This document shows, piece by piece, positions 43,729 through 52,188 of a stretch of 64,000 bases of DNA (within the stretch, counting starts at the first letter, position 1; every line of letters begins with the position of its first letter). The stretch comes from Tropicibacter alexandrii (GTDB taxonomy: Bacteria; Pseudomonadota; Alphaproteobacteria; Rhodobacterales; Rhodobacteraceae): positions 1 to 64,000 of the forward strand of contig NZ_RCTZ02000026.1 of assembly GCF_003667315.2 (NCBI RefSeq), given 5' to 3'. A program made the position numbers and the translations under genes. The notes under the pieces were generated by a model, which had not been told where the DNA came from, did no database searches, and was given only the letters and a program-made list of their open reading frames with translations.

Positions 43729-44499
43729 ATGAAACTGCACCAGATCCGCAACGCCACCCTGATCGTGACCTATGGCGGCAAGCGCTTCCTCGTCGATCCC
43801 TACCTTGCCGACAAGGACGCCTATCCCGGTTTCGAAGGCACGCTGAACAGCGAAATCCGCAACCCCCGCGTTGACCTGAAGACGCCGATGGACACGATCC
43901 TCGACTTTGACGCGCTGATCCTGACGCACCTGCATCCCGACCATTTCGACGAGGCCGCGATCAAGCTGCTGCCGCGCGACAAGCCCACGGTTGTGCAGGA
44001 TTACTCGGATGCCGAGCTGATCAAGGCGCTTGGCTTCACCGATGTGCGCCCGCTGGGGATCGAGACCAGCTTCGAGGGTATCACCCTGTCGCGCACCCGC
44101 GGTCAGCACGGATCGGAGCAGGCCTATGTGTACGCCGCCGAACTGCTGGGCAACGTGATGGGCGTGGTGTTCCGCGCCGAGGGCGAAAAGACGCTGTACC
44201 TTGCTGGCGACACGATCTGGAACCAGATGGTCGCGACCAACCTCGAGATGTTCAAGCCGGATGTGATCGTGCTGGCCGCCGGTGACGCTCAGGTGCCGGG
44301 GCTTGGCTCGATCATCATGGGCACTCAGGACGTGAAAACGGTGCATGACGCCGCCCCGAATGCGCAGATCGTCGCCAGCCATATGGAGGCCATCAACCAC
44401 TGCGCCCTGAGCCGCGCCGACCTGCAATCCTTTGCAGAGGCCAACGGCATGACGGACCGCCTGTCGATCCCGGCGGACGATACCGTGTTGGAGTTCTGA
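43729..44499 (+). CDS. MBL-fold metallohydrolase
   Basis: The 256-residue protein is a metallo-beta-lactamase-fold hydrolase of the UlaG-like/L-ascorbate-6-phosphate lactonase-related type. The metal site LTHLHPDHFD holds His67, His69, Asp71 and His72; further ligands are in RGQHGSEQ and YLAGDTIWN. The start MKLHQIRNATLIVTYGGKRFLVDPYL is typical. Substrate is unknown. AAGGAGAG precedes ATG 43729, and the SnoaL-like gene follows after two bases, so they are cotranscribed. Confidence 0.9.
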   Translation: MKLHQIRNATLIVTYGGKRFLVDPYLADKDAYPGFEGTLNSEIRNPRVDLKTPMDTILDFDALILTHLHPDHFDEAAIKLLPRDKPTVVQDYSDAELIKALGFTDVRPLGIETSFEGITLSRTRGQHGSEQAYVYAAELLGNVMGVVFRAEGEKTLYLAGDTIWNQMVATNLEMFKPDVIVLAAGDAQVPGLGSIIMGTQDVKTVHDAAPNAQIVASHMEAINHCALSRADLQSFAEANGMTDRLSIPADDTVLEF

Positions 44500-44501
44500 G
44501 C

Positions 44502-44903
44502 ATGAGCGACGCGAACAAGGCCACTGTCCGCGCTTTCTACGACGCGATCAACGAGAGGCGTTTCGACGTTCTGGACCAATATTGCCACCCCGATTTCGTC
44601 TTTTACCATCAGGTGGATACGCCGCATCCCGGCGTCGCGGGCTTTCGCGAGTCCGAGGAAAAGAACTTCGCGGCCTTCGATGACTGGCAGATGCCGATTG
44701 TCGACCTGATCGCCGAAGGGGATCAGGTTGCGTCCTACATGATCTTCGAGGGCATCCATGCACGCGACTGGGCGGGCATTCCTGCCTCGGGGCGCAAGCT
44801 GCGCTTCTCGCTGTTCATGAAGCTGACCCTGAGGGACGGTCTGATCATTGAGAAACGCGCGCATTTCGACCGCGCCGATATCCGGCAACAACTCGCCGGA
44901 TGA
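44502..44903 (+). CDS. SnoaL-like polyketide cyclase/ester cyclase-family protein
   Basis: The 133-residue protein has a SnoaL/NTF2-like fold: KATVRAFYDAINERRFDVLDQYCHPDFVFYH, then DDWQMPIVDLIAEGDQVASYMIFEGIH and a closing beta strand RDGLIIEKRAHFDRADI. Proteins of this type are isomerases, hydrolases or carriers; catalytic His/Asp residues are present (HPDF) but the substrate is unknown. It starts two bases after the MBL gene and ends before a clear terminator. Confidence 0.85.
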   Translation: MSDANKATVRAFYDAINERRFDVLDQYCHPDFVFYHQVDTPHPGVAGFRESEEKNFAAFDDWQMPIVDLIAEGDQVASYMIFEGIHARDWAGIPASGRKLRFSLFMKLTLRDGLIIEKRAHFDRADIRQQLAG

Positions 44904-44909
44904 CAGTGC

Positions 44910-44950
44910 ACGCCGACAGGGTTTTCACTCCCGATCCCTGTCGGCGTTTT
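44910..44950 (+). terminator. Terminator of the MBL/SnoaL operon
   Basis: ACGCCGACAGGG pairs with CCCTGTCGGCGT-type sequence across a 14-base loop and ends in TTTTG. It begins seven bases after the SnoaL-like stop. Confidence 0.85.
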
Positions 44951-44971
44951 GTCCCCACCAAAGCGCCGAGG

Positions 44972-45445
44972 TCAGCGGTGGCCCCAGCCACGGATGATGA
45001 CGGCCTCGCGATCCGGTTTCGCGGTTTCCAGCGTGCCGACGAACACCCGCCGGTTCATCCAGTCGAGCGGCCCGACCGGCGCCGTGACCGAGATGACCGA
45101 CAGCTTGTAAGGGGCATCCGGCACGCTCTCGTCGATCTTGCAGCGGTTGTGGATCGTCAGGATATCGCCCGCCTCGGTGCGCATTTCATAGAGCGCGTCG
45201 AGCGTCTTGAACCCTTGGCGGTCCACCAATTGACGGTCCGCGCCGCCCGGCAGGACCTCGCCCGAAAGCCCGTCAATCCCCGGCCCGGCAAAGACGCGAC
45301 CGCCAAGGATCGGCACGATGTAGCGGTGGCCCTGCGGCGTCTCGCCCAGATCCTCGCGCGGGGCAATGTCGACCACCGCCGTCCAGATCAGGGAAAACCC
45401 GGGCAGGCTGGGCTGACGGGTCGCAAACAGCTCTTCGGGGGTCAT
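44972..45445 (-). CDS. DUF3237 domain protein
   Basis: The 157-residue protein fits DUF3237: PLPGFSLIW-type opening, GETPQGHRYIVPILGGRVFAGPGIDGLSGEVLPGGADRQL, and YEMRTEAGDILTIHNRC with VGTLETAKPD near the end. The family is a lipocalin-like beta barrel of unknown function, often beside aromatic or polyketide-type degradation genes. It is divergent from the TRAP operon with 137 bases between starts, so its expression may be tied to that transporter. Confidence 0.88.
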   Translation of the reverse strand: MTPEELFATRQPSLPGFSLIWTAVVDIAPREDLGETPQGHRYIVPILGGRVFAGPGIDGLSGEVLPGGADRQLVDRQGFKTLDALYEMRTEAGDILTIHNRCKIDESVPDAPYKLSVISVTAPVGPLDWMNRRVFVGTLETAKPDREAVIIRGWGHR

Positions 45446-45465
45446 GGCCCTCTCCTTTCACAATC

Positions 45466-45494
45466 TGCGACAGGGTTTCGCAAAACCTATCGCA
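45466..45494. promoter_or_regulatory. Large palindromic operator candidate, DUF3237/TRAP spacer
   Basis: A 29-base near-symmetric site: TGCGACAGG-type left arm, GTTTCGCAAAAC centre, CCTATCGCA right arm. It lies between the DUF3237 start and the AT-rich promoter-like stretch before the TRAP genes (CTTTTTTATTATTCCTTTATA at about 45501-45521). It suits a dimeric repressor controlling both directions. Confidence 0.58.
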
Positions 45495-45582
45495 CGACCT
45501 GCTTTTTTATTATTCCTTTATACCGTTTCTCTTTAGCCTTTTCGCAGGAGAGGAGCCAGAGCCTTGGCTCGAGGGAGGATAC

Positions 45583-46593
45583 ATGAAACTGACCCACGCA
45601 TTCACCACCACCGCCTTGGCCGCCGTCATGGCGCTTGGCACCGCGCTGCCCGGCTTTGCCGCCGACAAGCTGGTGATCACCATGGACACCCCGCCGGGGC
45701 ATGTGCGCACGCGCATGATCCACGAATTCGTCGACCGGATGGAAGACCGGTCCGGCGGCGAGATGGAGTTCGAGGTGTTCGACAGCAACACGCTTTATTC
45801 CGCGCGCGACTCGATGAAGGCCGTTGCCCGTGGCGATGCCGGCATGACCATCCTGATCACGCCCTACCTGTCGCGCGTCGTGTCCGATTTCAACGTTTTC
45901 GACCTGCCCGTCCTGAACGGCATGACCGAGGATGAGCGCGCCGCGATGCTGGATGGCGGTCTGGGCGAGGCGCTGTCCAAACAGGCCGAGGACAAGCTGG
46001 GCATCGTCGTGCCGGGCAAGTTCTGGTCGATGGGCAAGGTCTACCTCTGGTCGACCGCCAAGCCGATGACCGAGTTCGCCGATCTCAAGGACATGCAGGT
46101 GCGTATCCCGGGCGGCGCGGCCGTTGTCATGCGCATGAACGCCATCGGCGCTTCGGCGGTGTCGATGCCCGGCAGCGACGTGCCGCTGGCCCTGCAACAG
46201 GGTACGGTCGACGCGACGATGAGCGGGCCGGATTACGTCTATAACAACAAGTTCTGGGATGCCGGTGTGCAATACGGCTTTTGGGATGGCGGTATCGTCG
46301 GCTTCCTTCTGCCGATGGTGAACGCCGATTACTGGGCCAGCCTGACCGAAGAGCAGCAACAGCTGTTCCGCGAGACATGGGACGAGGTCACGATGATCGA
46401 GCGCGAAACCGTCAAGGCCGAGGAACAGGAGTTCGTCGCCAAGCTGGCTGAGCACGGCGTCACCACCGTTGCCGCCACCGACGCCGATGTGGCGCAGGCC
46501 AACGAGGCGATGATGCTGGTGCAGGACGAGATGATCGAAAAGCTCGAAATCTCGCCCGAGATCGTCGAACTGGCGACGAGCTTTGCCAAGTGA
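45583..46593 (+). CDS. TRAP transporter substrate-binding protein (DctP type)
   Basis: This periplasmic protein captures an organic acid for Na+-driven uptake. The 336-residue product has a signal peptide (MKLTHAFTTTALAAVMALGTALPGFA) and the DctP pattern: MIHEFVDRMEDRSGGEMEFEVFDSNTLYS, KDMQVRIPGGAAVVMRMNAIGA (conserved Arg for carboxylate binding) and VPLALQQGTVDATMSG. It opens the three-gene TRAP operon; its stop overlaps the GTG of the small permease. Likely substrate is a carboxylic acid, not further defined. Confidence 0.94.
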   Translation: MKLTHAFTTTALAAVMALGTALPGFAADKLVITMDTPPGHVRTRMIHEFVDRMEDRSGGEMEFEVFDSNTLYSARDSMKAVARGDAGMTILITPYLSRVVSDFNVFDLPVLNGMTEDERAAMLDGGLGEALSKQAEDKLGIVVPGKFWSMGKVYLWSTAKPMTEFADLKDMQVRIPGGAAVVMRMNAIGASAVSMPGSDVPLALQQGTVDATMSGPDYVYNNKFWDAGVQYGFWDGGIVGFLLPMVNADYWASLTEEQQQLFRETWDEVTMIERETVKAEEQEFVAKLAEHGVTTVAATDADVAQANEAMMLVQDEMIEKLEISPEIVELATSFAK

Positions 46594-47135
46594 GCGCCGT
46601 CGACCGCCTCTTTGACGGTTTCGACACGGTGATCGGCTGGGTCACGGCGGCACTGCTCGCCGGGGCCTACGCCCTGTCGGTGTTCGGCGTGATCGAGCGT
46701 TACGTCGTCTCCGGCTCCGGCACGGATTGGCTGTACGAGGTGGTGATCTTTGCCATCGTCTGGGCCATCCTGCTGTCGGTCGCCCGGATCGAGCACCGCC
46801 GCGCTCATATCCGCATGGACATCGTCTGGCGCAGGCTCAGCCCCTCCGGCAAGATCCGCGCCGAATATGTCTCGCTTCTGCTCGGGCTCTCGTTCAGCGC
46901 CTTCCTTGTCTATAGCGGTTGGCTGGTCGTCGAGGACGCGATGATGTGGGACGAGCGCACGGATTCGTCCCTGCGCCTGCCCTTCTGGCTGTATTACAGC
47001 GCCCTCAGCACCGCCCTGTCCATCCATGTGCTGTTCGTCCTGCACCGCCTCAGCCTGCTTGCCCGTGGCAAGATGAAGCTGGAAACCGGCGATCTTGCGA
47101 CAGTGATCGACCACAGCGGGGATCTTTCGGATTGA
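46590..47135 (+). CDS. TRAP transporter small permease (DctQ type)
   Basis: The 181-residue membrane protein has four transmembrane helices and the DctQ-type segment YEVVIFAIVWAILLSVARIEHRRAHIRMDIVWRRL. It pairs with the large permease in the inner membrane. The start is GTG 46590, overlapping the TGA of the binding-protein gene (GTGA). The end overlaps the TTG of the large permease (TTGA). Both overlaps point to coupled translation. Confidence 0.92.
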   Translation: MSAVDRLFDGFDTVIGWVTAALLAGAYALSVFGVIERYVVSGSGTDWLYEVVIFAIVWAILLSVARIEHRRAHIRMDIVWRRLSPSGKIRAEYVSLLLGLSFSAFLVYSGWLVVEDAMMWDERTDSSLRLPFWLYYSALSTALSIHVLFVLHRLSLLARGKMKLETGDLATVIDHSGDLSD

Positions 47136-48427
47136 CCCTATTTCTGCTCTTCCTCGGCTTCATCGTGGTCTGCGGACTGCTGATGATCGGAGCCCCGATC
47201 TATCTGGTGCTCGGCACCGTCGCCATCGCGCTGTTGCTGATCGAGGGCTATTCGATGCCCGGGTTCGGCCAGCACGTGCTGGACCACCTGAATTCGCCGG
47301 TGCTGATCGCGGTGCCCTTCTTCCTGCTGGCGGCGGTCACGATGCGCGGCGGCGGCATTGCCAAGGTGCTGTTCGACGCGGCGCTGACCATGTTCGGCTG
47401 GGTGCGCGGCGGGCTGGCGATTGCCGGTGTCGCGGCCACGGCAGTGTTCGCGGCGATCAACGGATCAAGCATGGCGACGGCTTTGGCCATGGGCACGCTT
47501 CTGGTGCCGTTGATGATCGAGAAGGGCTATAAACCCAGCTTTGCCATGGGATTGACGGCGGCGTCTGCCACGCTGGGCATCCTGATCCCACCCTCGCTGC
47601 CGATGCTGCTGATCGGGATCATCGGCGAGGAATCCGTGCCGCGCCTGTTCCTTGGCGGCGTCCTGCCGGGCCTGCTGCAAGCCGGGCTGTTCATGGCCTA
47701 TATCTTTGCGGTCGCGAACAAGGTCGGCGGTCAGCCCATGCCGATGGCCACGCCGCGTGAGATGGTCAAGGCCAACACCCACGCGCTGGCCGCCTATGCC
47801 ATCCCGGTGATCGTGCTGGGCGGGATCTATGGCGGCTTCGTCACCCTGACCGAAGCCGCCGTGCTGGGCGCGACCGCTGCGATCTTTGCCGTGCTGTTTG
47901 TCTATCGCACGGGCCGGGTGCGCGACCTTGTCCGGCTGTTCTCCGAGGCGATCGACCGCACCGGCGTCGTCACCGTCAAGATCATCGGGGCCTTCCTGCT
48001 GTCGGCTTGGGTGATCAAATCCGGCCTGCCGCAAAGCCTTGCCCGCACCGTGGCCGAGATGGGGCTGGAGCCGTGGCAGTTCCTGACCTTCATGAACATC
48101 TTCCTGATCCTCATGGGCATGTTCCTAGAAGGCGCGGTGATCATCCTCGTGGTGCTGCCCATCGTCGCCCCCATCGTGCGCACGCTGGGCATCGACATGA
48201 CGCATTTCGCGGTGGTGATGATCATCAACATCGAGCTGGCGCTGCTGTCGCCGCCGATCGGGCTGAACCTGTTCATCATGGCCAATGTCACCCGCAGGCC
48301 GGTGGGAGAGGTCATCAAGGGCACCCTGCCCTTCTTCCTGCTCATGCTGGTGCTGCTGATCGTGATCACCTACGTCCCGTCGATCACGACCTTCCTACCC
48401 AACATGGTGTTCGGCGCACCGTCCTGA
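47132..48427 (+). CDS. TRAP transporter large permease (DctM type)
   Basis: The 431-residue protein has about twelve hydrophobic helices, including VFAAINGSSMATALAMGTLLVPLMIEKGY, SATLGILIPPSLPMLLIGIIGEESVPRLFLGG and LLSPPIGLNLFIMANVTRRPVGEV, all standard for DctM. It forms the translocation channel. A TTG start at 47132 is taken because it overlaps the DctQ stop and gives the usual LTLFLLFLGFIVVCGLLMIGAPI start; the frame open further upstream lies within dctQ. Confidence 0.94.
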   Translation: MTLFLLFLGFIVVCGLLMIGAPIYLVLGTVAIALLLIEGYSMPGFGQHVLDHLNSPVLIAVPFFLLAAVTMRGGGIAKVLFDAALTMFGWVRGGLAIAGVAATAVFAAINGSSMATALAMGTLLVPLMIEKGYKPSFAMGLTAASATLGILIPPSLPMLLIGIIGEESVPRLFLGGVLPGLLQAGLFMAYIFAVANKVGGQPMPMATPREMVKANTHALAAYAIPVIVLGGIYGGFVTLTEAAVLGATAAIFAVLFVYRTGRVRDLVRLFSEAIDRTGVVTVKIIGAFLLSAWVIKSGLPQSLARTVAEMGLEPWQFLTFMNIFLILMGMFLEGAVIILVVLPIVAPIVRTLGIDMTHFAVVMIINIELALLSPPIGLNLFIMANVTRRPVGEVIKGTLPFFLLMLVLLIVITYVPSITTFLPNMVFGAPS

Positions 48428-48604
48428 GGCGGGCAAGAAAAACCCGGCCTGTCGAATGGACGGCCCGGATCGTTCATGCCCGGCCGACGCAAGGCAGCTT
48501 CGAGCCCATCTTGCAATTCTTTTGCACCGCAGCCAAGGTCTGCAAAAGTATGTAGCGAAAAGGCAATGTGCTTGCTCGGACGCCAAACTTCAGGAGCTCC
48601 GCCC

Positions 48605-49087
48605 ATGAGACTTGATCCGCAGTTGCACAGGTTTCGATTGGCCAGCAGAGATCTTTTCAACCAGTATTATTTTCCGGGTCCGCCTAACTCCATCGATATT
48701 TGGGATGCACTCGAACTTTTCGCTCCGGTCGAAGAGGTTCTATTTCAGACGTTGGTAATTCAGAAATCGCCCCTATCGCCTACAAGTTACGGAGCGCCAA
48801 ACTCAGAAATCCTTGTTGTTGTGCGAAGTGATAGCACTCCGATAATGGTAAATCGTGAGCGAGGTAAAGATCATGGATATTGGGATTTCCCAATTGAAAG
48901 AGTTGATCGGAAAATAGTGATGAACTTCGTGTGCTTCTTTGACTTCGACAAAACCAGACACCAAGACCATCAATACGTGCATGTTGAGATTGCAGACTGG
49001 GCATCGGACCCGGAAGTGGTTGGCAGGCGAGCGTTGATAGAAAATCAATATGTGTCATTCGAACTGGCCTCGAATGTCGGGGAGTGA
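48605..49087 (+). CDS. Uncharacterised orphan protein of lower GC
   Basis: The 160-residue protein has no recognised family, signal peptide or membrane helix. It is aromatic and acidic (LFNQYYFPGPPNSIDIWDALELFAPVEEVLF; GKDHGYWDFPIERVDRKIVMNFVCFFDFD). AGGAGC lies seven bases before ATG 48605. Base and codon use are visibly more AT-rich than in neighbours (AAA, GAT, TTT, ATA codons common) across about 48.55-49.15 kb, a sign of recent transfer. Size and isolation would suit an immunity-like or phage-derived protein, but nothing proves it. Confidence 0.6.
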   Translation: MRLDPQLHRFRLASRDLFNQYYFPGPPNSIDIWDALELFAPVEEVLFQTLVIQKSPLSPTSYGAPNSEILVVVRSDSTPIMVNRERGKDHGYWDFPIERVDRKIVMNFVCFFDFDKTRHQDHQYVHVEIADWASDPEVVGRRALIENQYVSFELASNVGE

Positions 49088-49196
49088 ACAACGAGAATGA
49101 TATTGTTCGGCCACGGCAGCCGACACTGGCGCAGTCGTAGCGAAAGCACATTTTGTCCGCACAGCTGACCTTTTGGGTCCAGTGGATTGGGAAAAC

Positions 49197-50042
49197 TCAG
49201 CTCTGTGAAGCCAGGAACCCCAGCGCCATACGGTTGAAGACCTCGGGCTGGTCCTGCGGCACCGAATGGCCCGCGTCTGCGATGACCTCCATCCGGGCCT
49301 GCGGCATACTGCGCGATATTCCCGACATCATCGCCTTGAAGATCGGGCCGGTGTTGGCGCCGGTCACCAGCAGGACCGGCATCGGCAGCGCCGCGAGCAC
49401 CTCGCGCGGCAACAGCGGGAATTCGTCCGACGACAAGGCCACGCGCTTGCCCGCCATCATGTTCTGACGGCGCTGTTCCAGTTTCTCCGGCGGGATCGTG
49501 GCGATATCGGCATTCTGGATGCCGCCGGTCAACAGCATCGCGCCAAGGTCATCCTCGCCCCGCTCGAATGCTGCGCGCGACGGGATCACCGTCGCCTCGC
49601 GAAAGGCCGCCGCCACGGGTGCGGTGTCCGGATACATCTCGGCATATTTCATCATCGGCGGCTCGCTGGCCACCACGGCGCGCACGCGGCCCGGGTGGTT
49701 GACCGCCAAAGCCAGCGCCGCGAAAGAGCCGTAAGACGACCCGACCAGAACCGTGCTGTCGATCCCGAGCGCGTCCATCAGCGCGACAATGTCCTCGGCA
49801 TTCTCGACGGCGCTGTGATCGGGGGCCTCCATCCTGTTGCCGTTGGGCCAGTTGAACCGGCAACTCAGCGCAATGCAGTCGTAGTGCCGCGTAAAGGCCT
49901 CCCATTGCGGCGCCCATGACCGATAATCGCCCATGACCCCGTGCAGAAAGATCAACACCGGGCCAGAGCCGCCGCGCACATAGCTGATGGTTGCGCCATC
50001 CGGCATCGTCACCGAAAGCGGGGTCAGGCTGTCCAATGGCAC
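49197..50042 (-). CDS. Alpha/beta-fold hydrolase
   Basis: The 281-residue protein has the classic order: oxyanion region LIFLHGVMGDYRSW, nucleophile elbow VGSSYGSFAALALAV (Ser in GSSYG), and the terminal catalytic His in VIADAGHSVPQDQPEVFN. A role as an esterase, lactonase or enol-lactone hydrolase is possible. The start is GTG 50042 behind GGGAGG. It is divergent from a LysR regulator, which probably controls it. The long open frame upstream on this strand to 50894 runs through the LysR gene and is not coding. Confidence 0.88.
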   Translation of the reverse strand: MPLDSLTPLSVTMPDGATISYVRGGSGPVLIFLHGVMGDYRSWAPQWEAFTRHYDCIALSCRFNWPNGNRMEAPDHSAVENAEDIVALMDALGIDSTVLVGSSYGSFAALALAVNHPGRVRAVVASEPPMMKYAEMYPDTAPVAAAFREATVIPSRAAFERGEDDLGAMLLTGGIQNADIATIPPEKLEQRRQNMMAGKRVALSSDEFPLLPREVLAALPMPVLLVTGANTGPIFKAMMSGISRSMPQARMEVIADAGHSVPQDQPEVFNRMALGFLASQS

Positions 50043-50138
50043 GTGGTGTCCTCCCGTTACTGACCCCGCACCGTAGACAGCCCCGGTATTCGAGACTAAT
50101 AATTTATCACCCCCAACAATCACGCTTTCATATACCCC
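50043..50138. promoter_or_regulatory. Hydrolase / LysR divergent spacer
   Basis: The 96 bases include an AT-rich ATTCGAGACTAATAATTTATC stretch near 50090-50110 with LysR-box-like spacing. The short divergent spacer implies overlapping promoters and autoregulation, the common LysR arrangement. Confidence 0.45.
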
Positions 50139-51068
50139 ATGAACCCCGATGCCGACGCCATCTACCGACGCTTTGCCGGCAAGGCCAAGTTCCGCCACCT
50201 GAGCCTGCTGATCCAGCTGCACGACCTGCGCAACATGAAGCGCGCCGCCGAGGTGCTGGGCCTGTCGCAACCCGCCGTGTCCCTGGCCGTGTCCGAGCTG
50301 GAAAAGCTGCTGGGCGTCAGCCTGTTCCTGCGCCATGCGCGCGGCGTAGAGCCAACCCAGATCGCGACGGAGCTTGTGCCGGTTGCGCGCCGCATCCTTG
50401 CCGCGCTTGGCGACGGGGCCGAGATCGTGTCGAACGCGCTCAGCGACACCGCCGGGTTCGTGCGCATCGCCGCCACGCCTGCCGCGACCAGCGCCCTGCT
50501 GCAACCGCGCATCGGGCTGCTTGCGCGCAAATACCCTTCGGTACATCTGGACATTTCCGAGATCAACGCCGCCAACCCGTTCGAGGCCATCGCCGATGGG
50601 CGCTGCGATTTCCTGTGCCTGCGCAAGCCGCAGGTCATGCCCGAGGATTGGACCTTTGCCGAAGTCATGACCGATGCGCTGGTGGTGGTCTGCGGGTCCG
50701 GGCATGCGCTGGCCAACCGCGACCATGCCACCGCTGACGACCTGAAGACCGCGCGCTGGCTGGTCACCCGGCGCGCCTCGGTCGCGCGCGAGCGGTTCGA
50801 GGACCTCGCAGAGGAAATCGGCCTGCCGGCAGATCATCGGTCCGGGGTGGTGACCCATGTGCCGGGCCTGACGCTGGAGCTTCTGACCCGCCACGACTAC
50901 CTTGCCCTGATCCCGCGCAGCGTCGCCCTGCCCTGGATTGCGAATGGCTGGGTCATGGAACTGGACAGCCCCGCCACAACGCGGCTGGGCCCGCTGGGCT
51001 ATCTCTGGCAGCCGGACAAGGCCAACCGGGTGATCCGCAAGCTGGCAGGTGAACTGTCAACCATCTGA
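50139..51068 (+). CDS. LysR-family transcriptional regulator
   Basis: The 309-residue protein has an N-terminal helix-turn-helix (FRHLSLLIQLHDLRNMKRAAEVLGLSQPAVSLAVSELEKLLGVSLFLRHARGVEPT) and a periplasmic-binding-like effector domain (VRIAATPAATSALLQPRIGLLA; DFLCLRKPQ; ALVVVCGSGHALANR). It is divergent from the alpha/beta hydrolase and convergent with tcuB. Its effector might be a substrate or product of the neighbouring catabolic genes. Confidence 0.93.
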   Translation: MNPDADAIYRRFAGKAKFRHLSLLIQLHDLRNMKRAAEVLGLSQPAVSLAVSELEKLLGVSLFLRHARGVEPTQIATELVPVARRILAALGDGAEIVSNALSDTAGFVRIAATPAATSALLQPRIGLLARKYPSVHLDISEINAANPFEAIADGRCDFLCLRKPQVMPEDWTFAEVMTDALVVVCGSGHALANRDHATADDLKTARWLVTRRASVARERFEDLAEEIGLPADHRSGVVTHVPGLTLELLTRHDYLALIPRSVALPWIANGWVMELDSPATTRLGPLGYLWQPDKANRVIRKLAGELSTI

Positions 51069-51126
51069 CGCCCAAGCACAGGTCCCGGCGGACTCATGCC
51101 CCGCCGGACCCCCAGGGGCGCCCGGC

Positions 51127-52188
51127 TCACTTGCCTGCATTCACCGTCAGGGCGGCGAGCCTGTAGAAACCGTGCGCCATCTTGGTGAACGGCATAAGCA
51201 GGAAGAACGCCAGCACAGCACCCAGATGCACCGCCAGAAGCAGCGGCATCAGCGCGGTTTGGCCAAGCGCATACAGCACAAGCCCGCTGAGGCCGACAAA
51301 CCCCAACAGCCCGACAAAGGCGATTTCGCCACCGAAAGCCCCGCGCGCGCCAAGCGTCCGGTCGGATCGGAGCTTGAGCCGGATCATCTCGGTGCAGCCG
51401 AGCACCAGCAACACGCCGCCGGACAGGCCAAGCAGCTTTGGCGCGGACAGCAGACCGTAGGGCGCGGGCATGTTCAGCGCGTAATGCATCACCGTGGCCA
51501 CGCTGGTCGCGGCGAAGCACAGCAAGAAGCCATACATCACCGCCTGATGCGCCATCCGGCGCGCGTGGCTGAACCGGTCCTCGTCCTCGAAATTGCAGCC
51601 ATCGCCGTGACCGCCTTTGAGGTTCCGCATGTCGGCGGCCTGCCGGACTGCCTTGACCAGTTGCGCGACCCGAAACGGCCCGGCCTCGACCCGCCGCCAG
51701 TAGCGGCGCAGGCTGATGCCGATGCTGACCAGCGGAAACACGAAGGCAGGCAGAAAGATCGCCACCATCGCGTTGTGCGACAGGACCGCGTAAAAGCCCT
51801 CGCCCCCTTGCGAGCCCAGCATCCGCGCTGCCCAGAACAGCAGCGCAAATCCGATCACGGCCGCGACCGCGATCAGCACGCCATTCTTCTGGAACGCCTT
51901 GCCCGCGACACGCGGGAAGGCCAGATCCTCCCAACTGTCCTGCCGGACATTGGCCAGCGCCTGCGGCAGGTTCAGGTCGAACTCGTGCGGGGCGGTGTAT
52001 TGGCACGCATAGTAGCAGCCCCGGCAGTTGTGACACAGGTTTGCAAGCTGCGTCAGGTCGCCGTCACCAAAGGCGCGCTCGGCATGAAGCGCCGGGAAAA
52101 CGGAGCAATAGCCCTCGCAATAGCGGCAGGCATTGCAGATCTCGGCCTGACGGCGGGCCTCTTGCAACAGGTCAGTTTGCATTTGCAT
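51127..52188 (-). CDS. tcuB: Tricarballylate utilisation protein TcuB
   Basis: TcuB is a membrane iron-sulfur, haem-linked protein that reoxidises the FADH2 of TcuA and passes electrons to the quinone pool. The 353-residue protein has two clusters of four cysteines: 18/21/24/28 (CNACRYCEGYC) and 52/55/58/62 (CHNCRGCYYAC). Several hydrophobic helices follow (starting near 103, 138, 215, 250 and 295), with histidines suited to haem. It overlaps tcuA by 17 bases. Confidence 0.92.
   Translation of the reverse strand: MQMQTDLLQEARRQAEICNACRYCEGYCSVFPALHAERAFGDGDLTQLANLCHNCRGCYYACQYTAPHEFDLNLPQALANVRQDSWEDLAFPRVAGKAFQKNGVLIAVAAVIGFALLFWAARMLGSQGGEGFYAVLSHNAMVAIFLPAFVFPLVSIGISLRRYWRRVEAGPFRVAQLVKAVRQAADMRNLKGGHGDGCNFEDEDRFSHARRMAHQAVMYGFLLCFAATSVATVMHYALNMPAPYGLLSAPKLLGLSGGVLLVLGCTEMIRLKLRSDRTLGARGAFGGEIAFVGLLGFVGLSGLVLYALGQTALMPLLLAVHLGAVLAFFLLMPFTKMAHGFYRLAALTVNAGK

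Noticed and set aside
48428-49196. Genomic island with integration sites around the low-GC orphan
   Set aside because: No tRNA, integrase, direct repeat or transposase flanks it; only the single gene has unusual composition.
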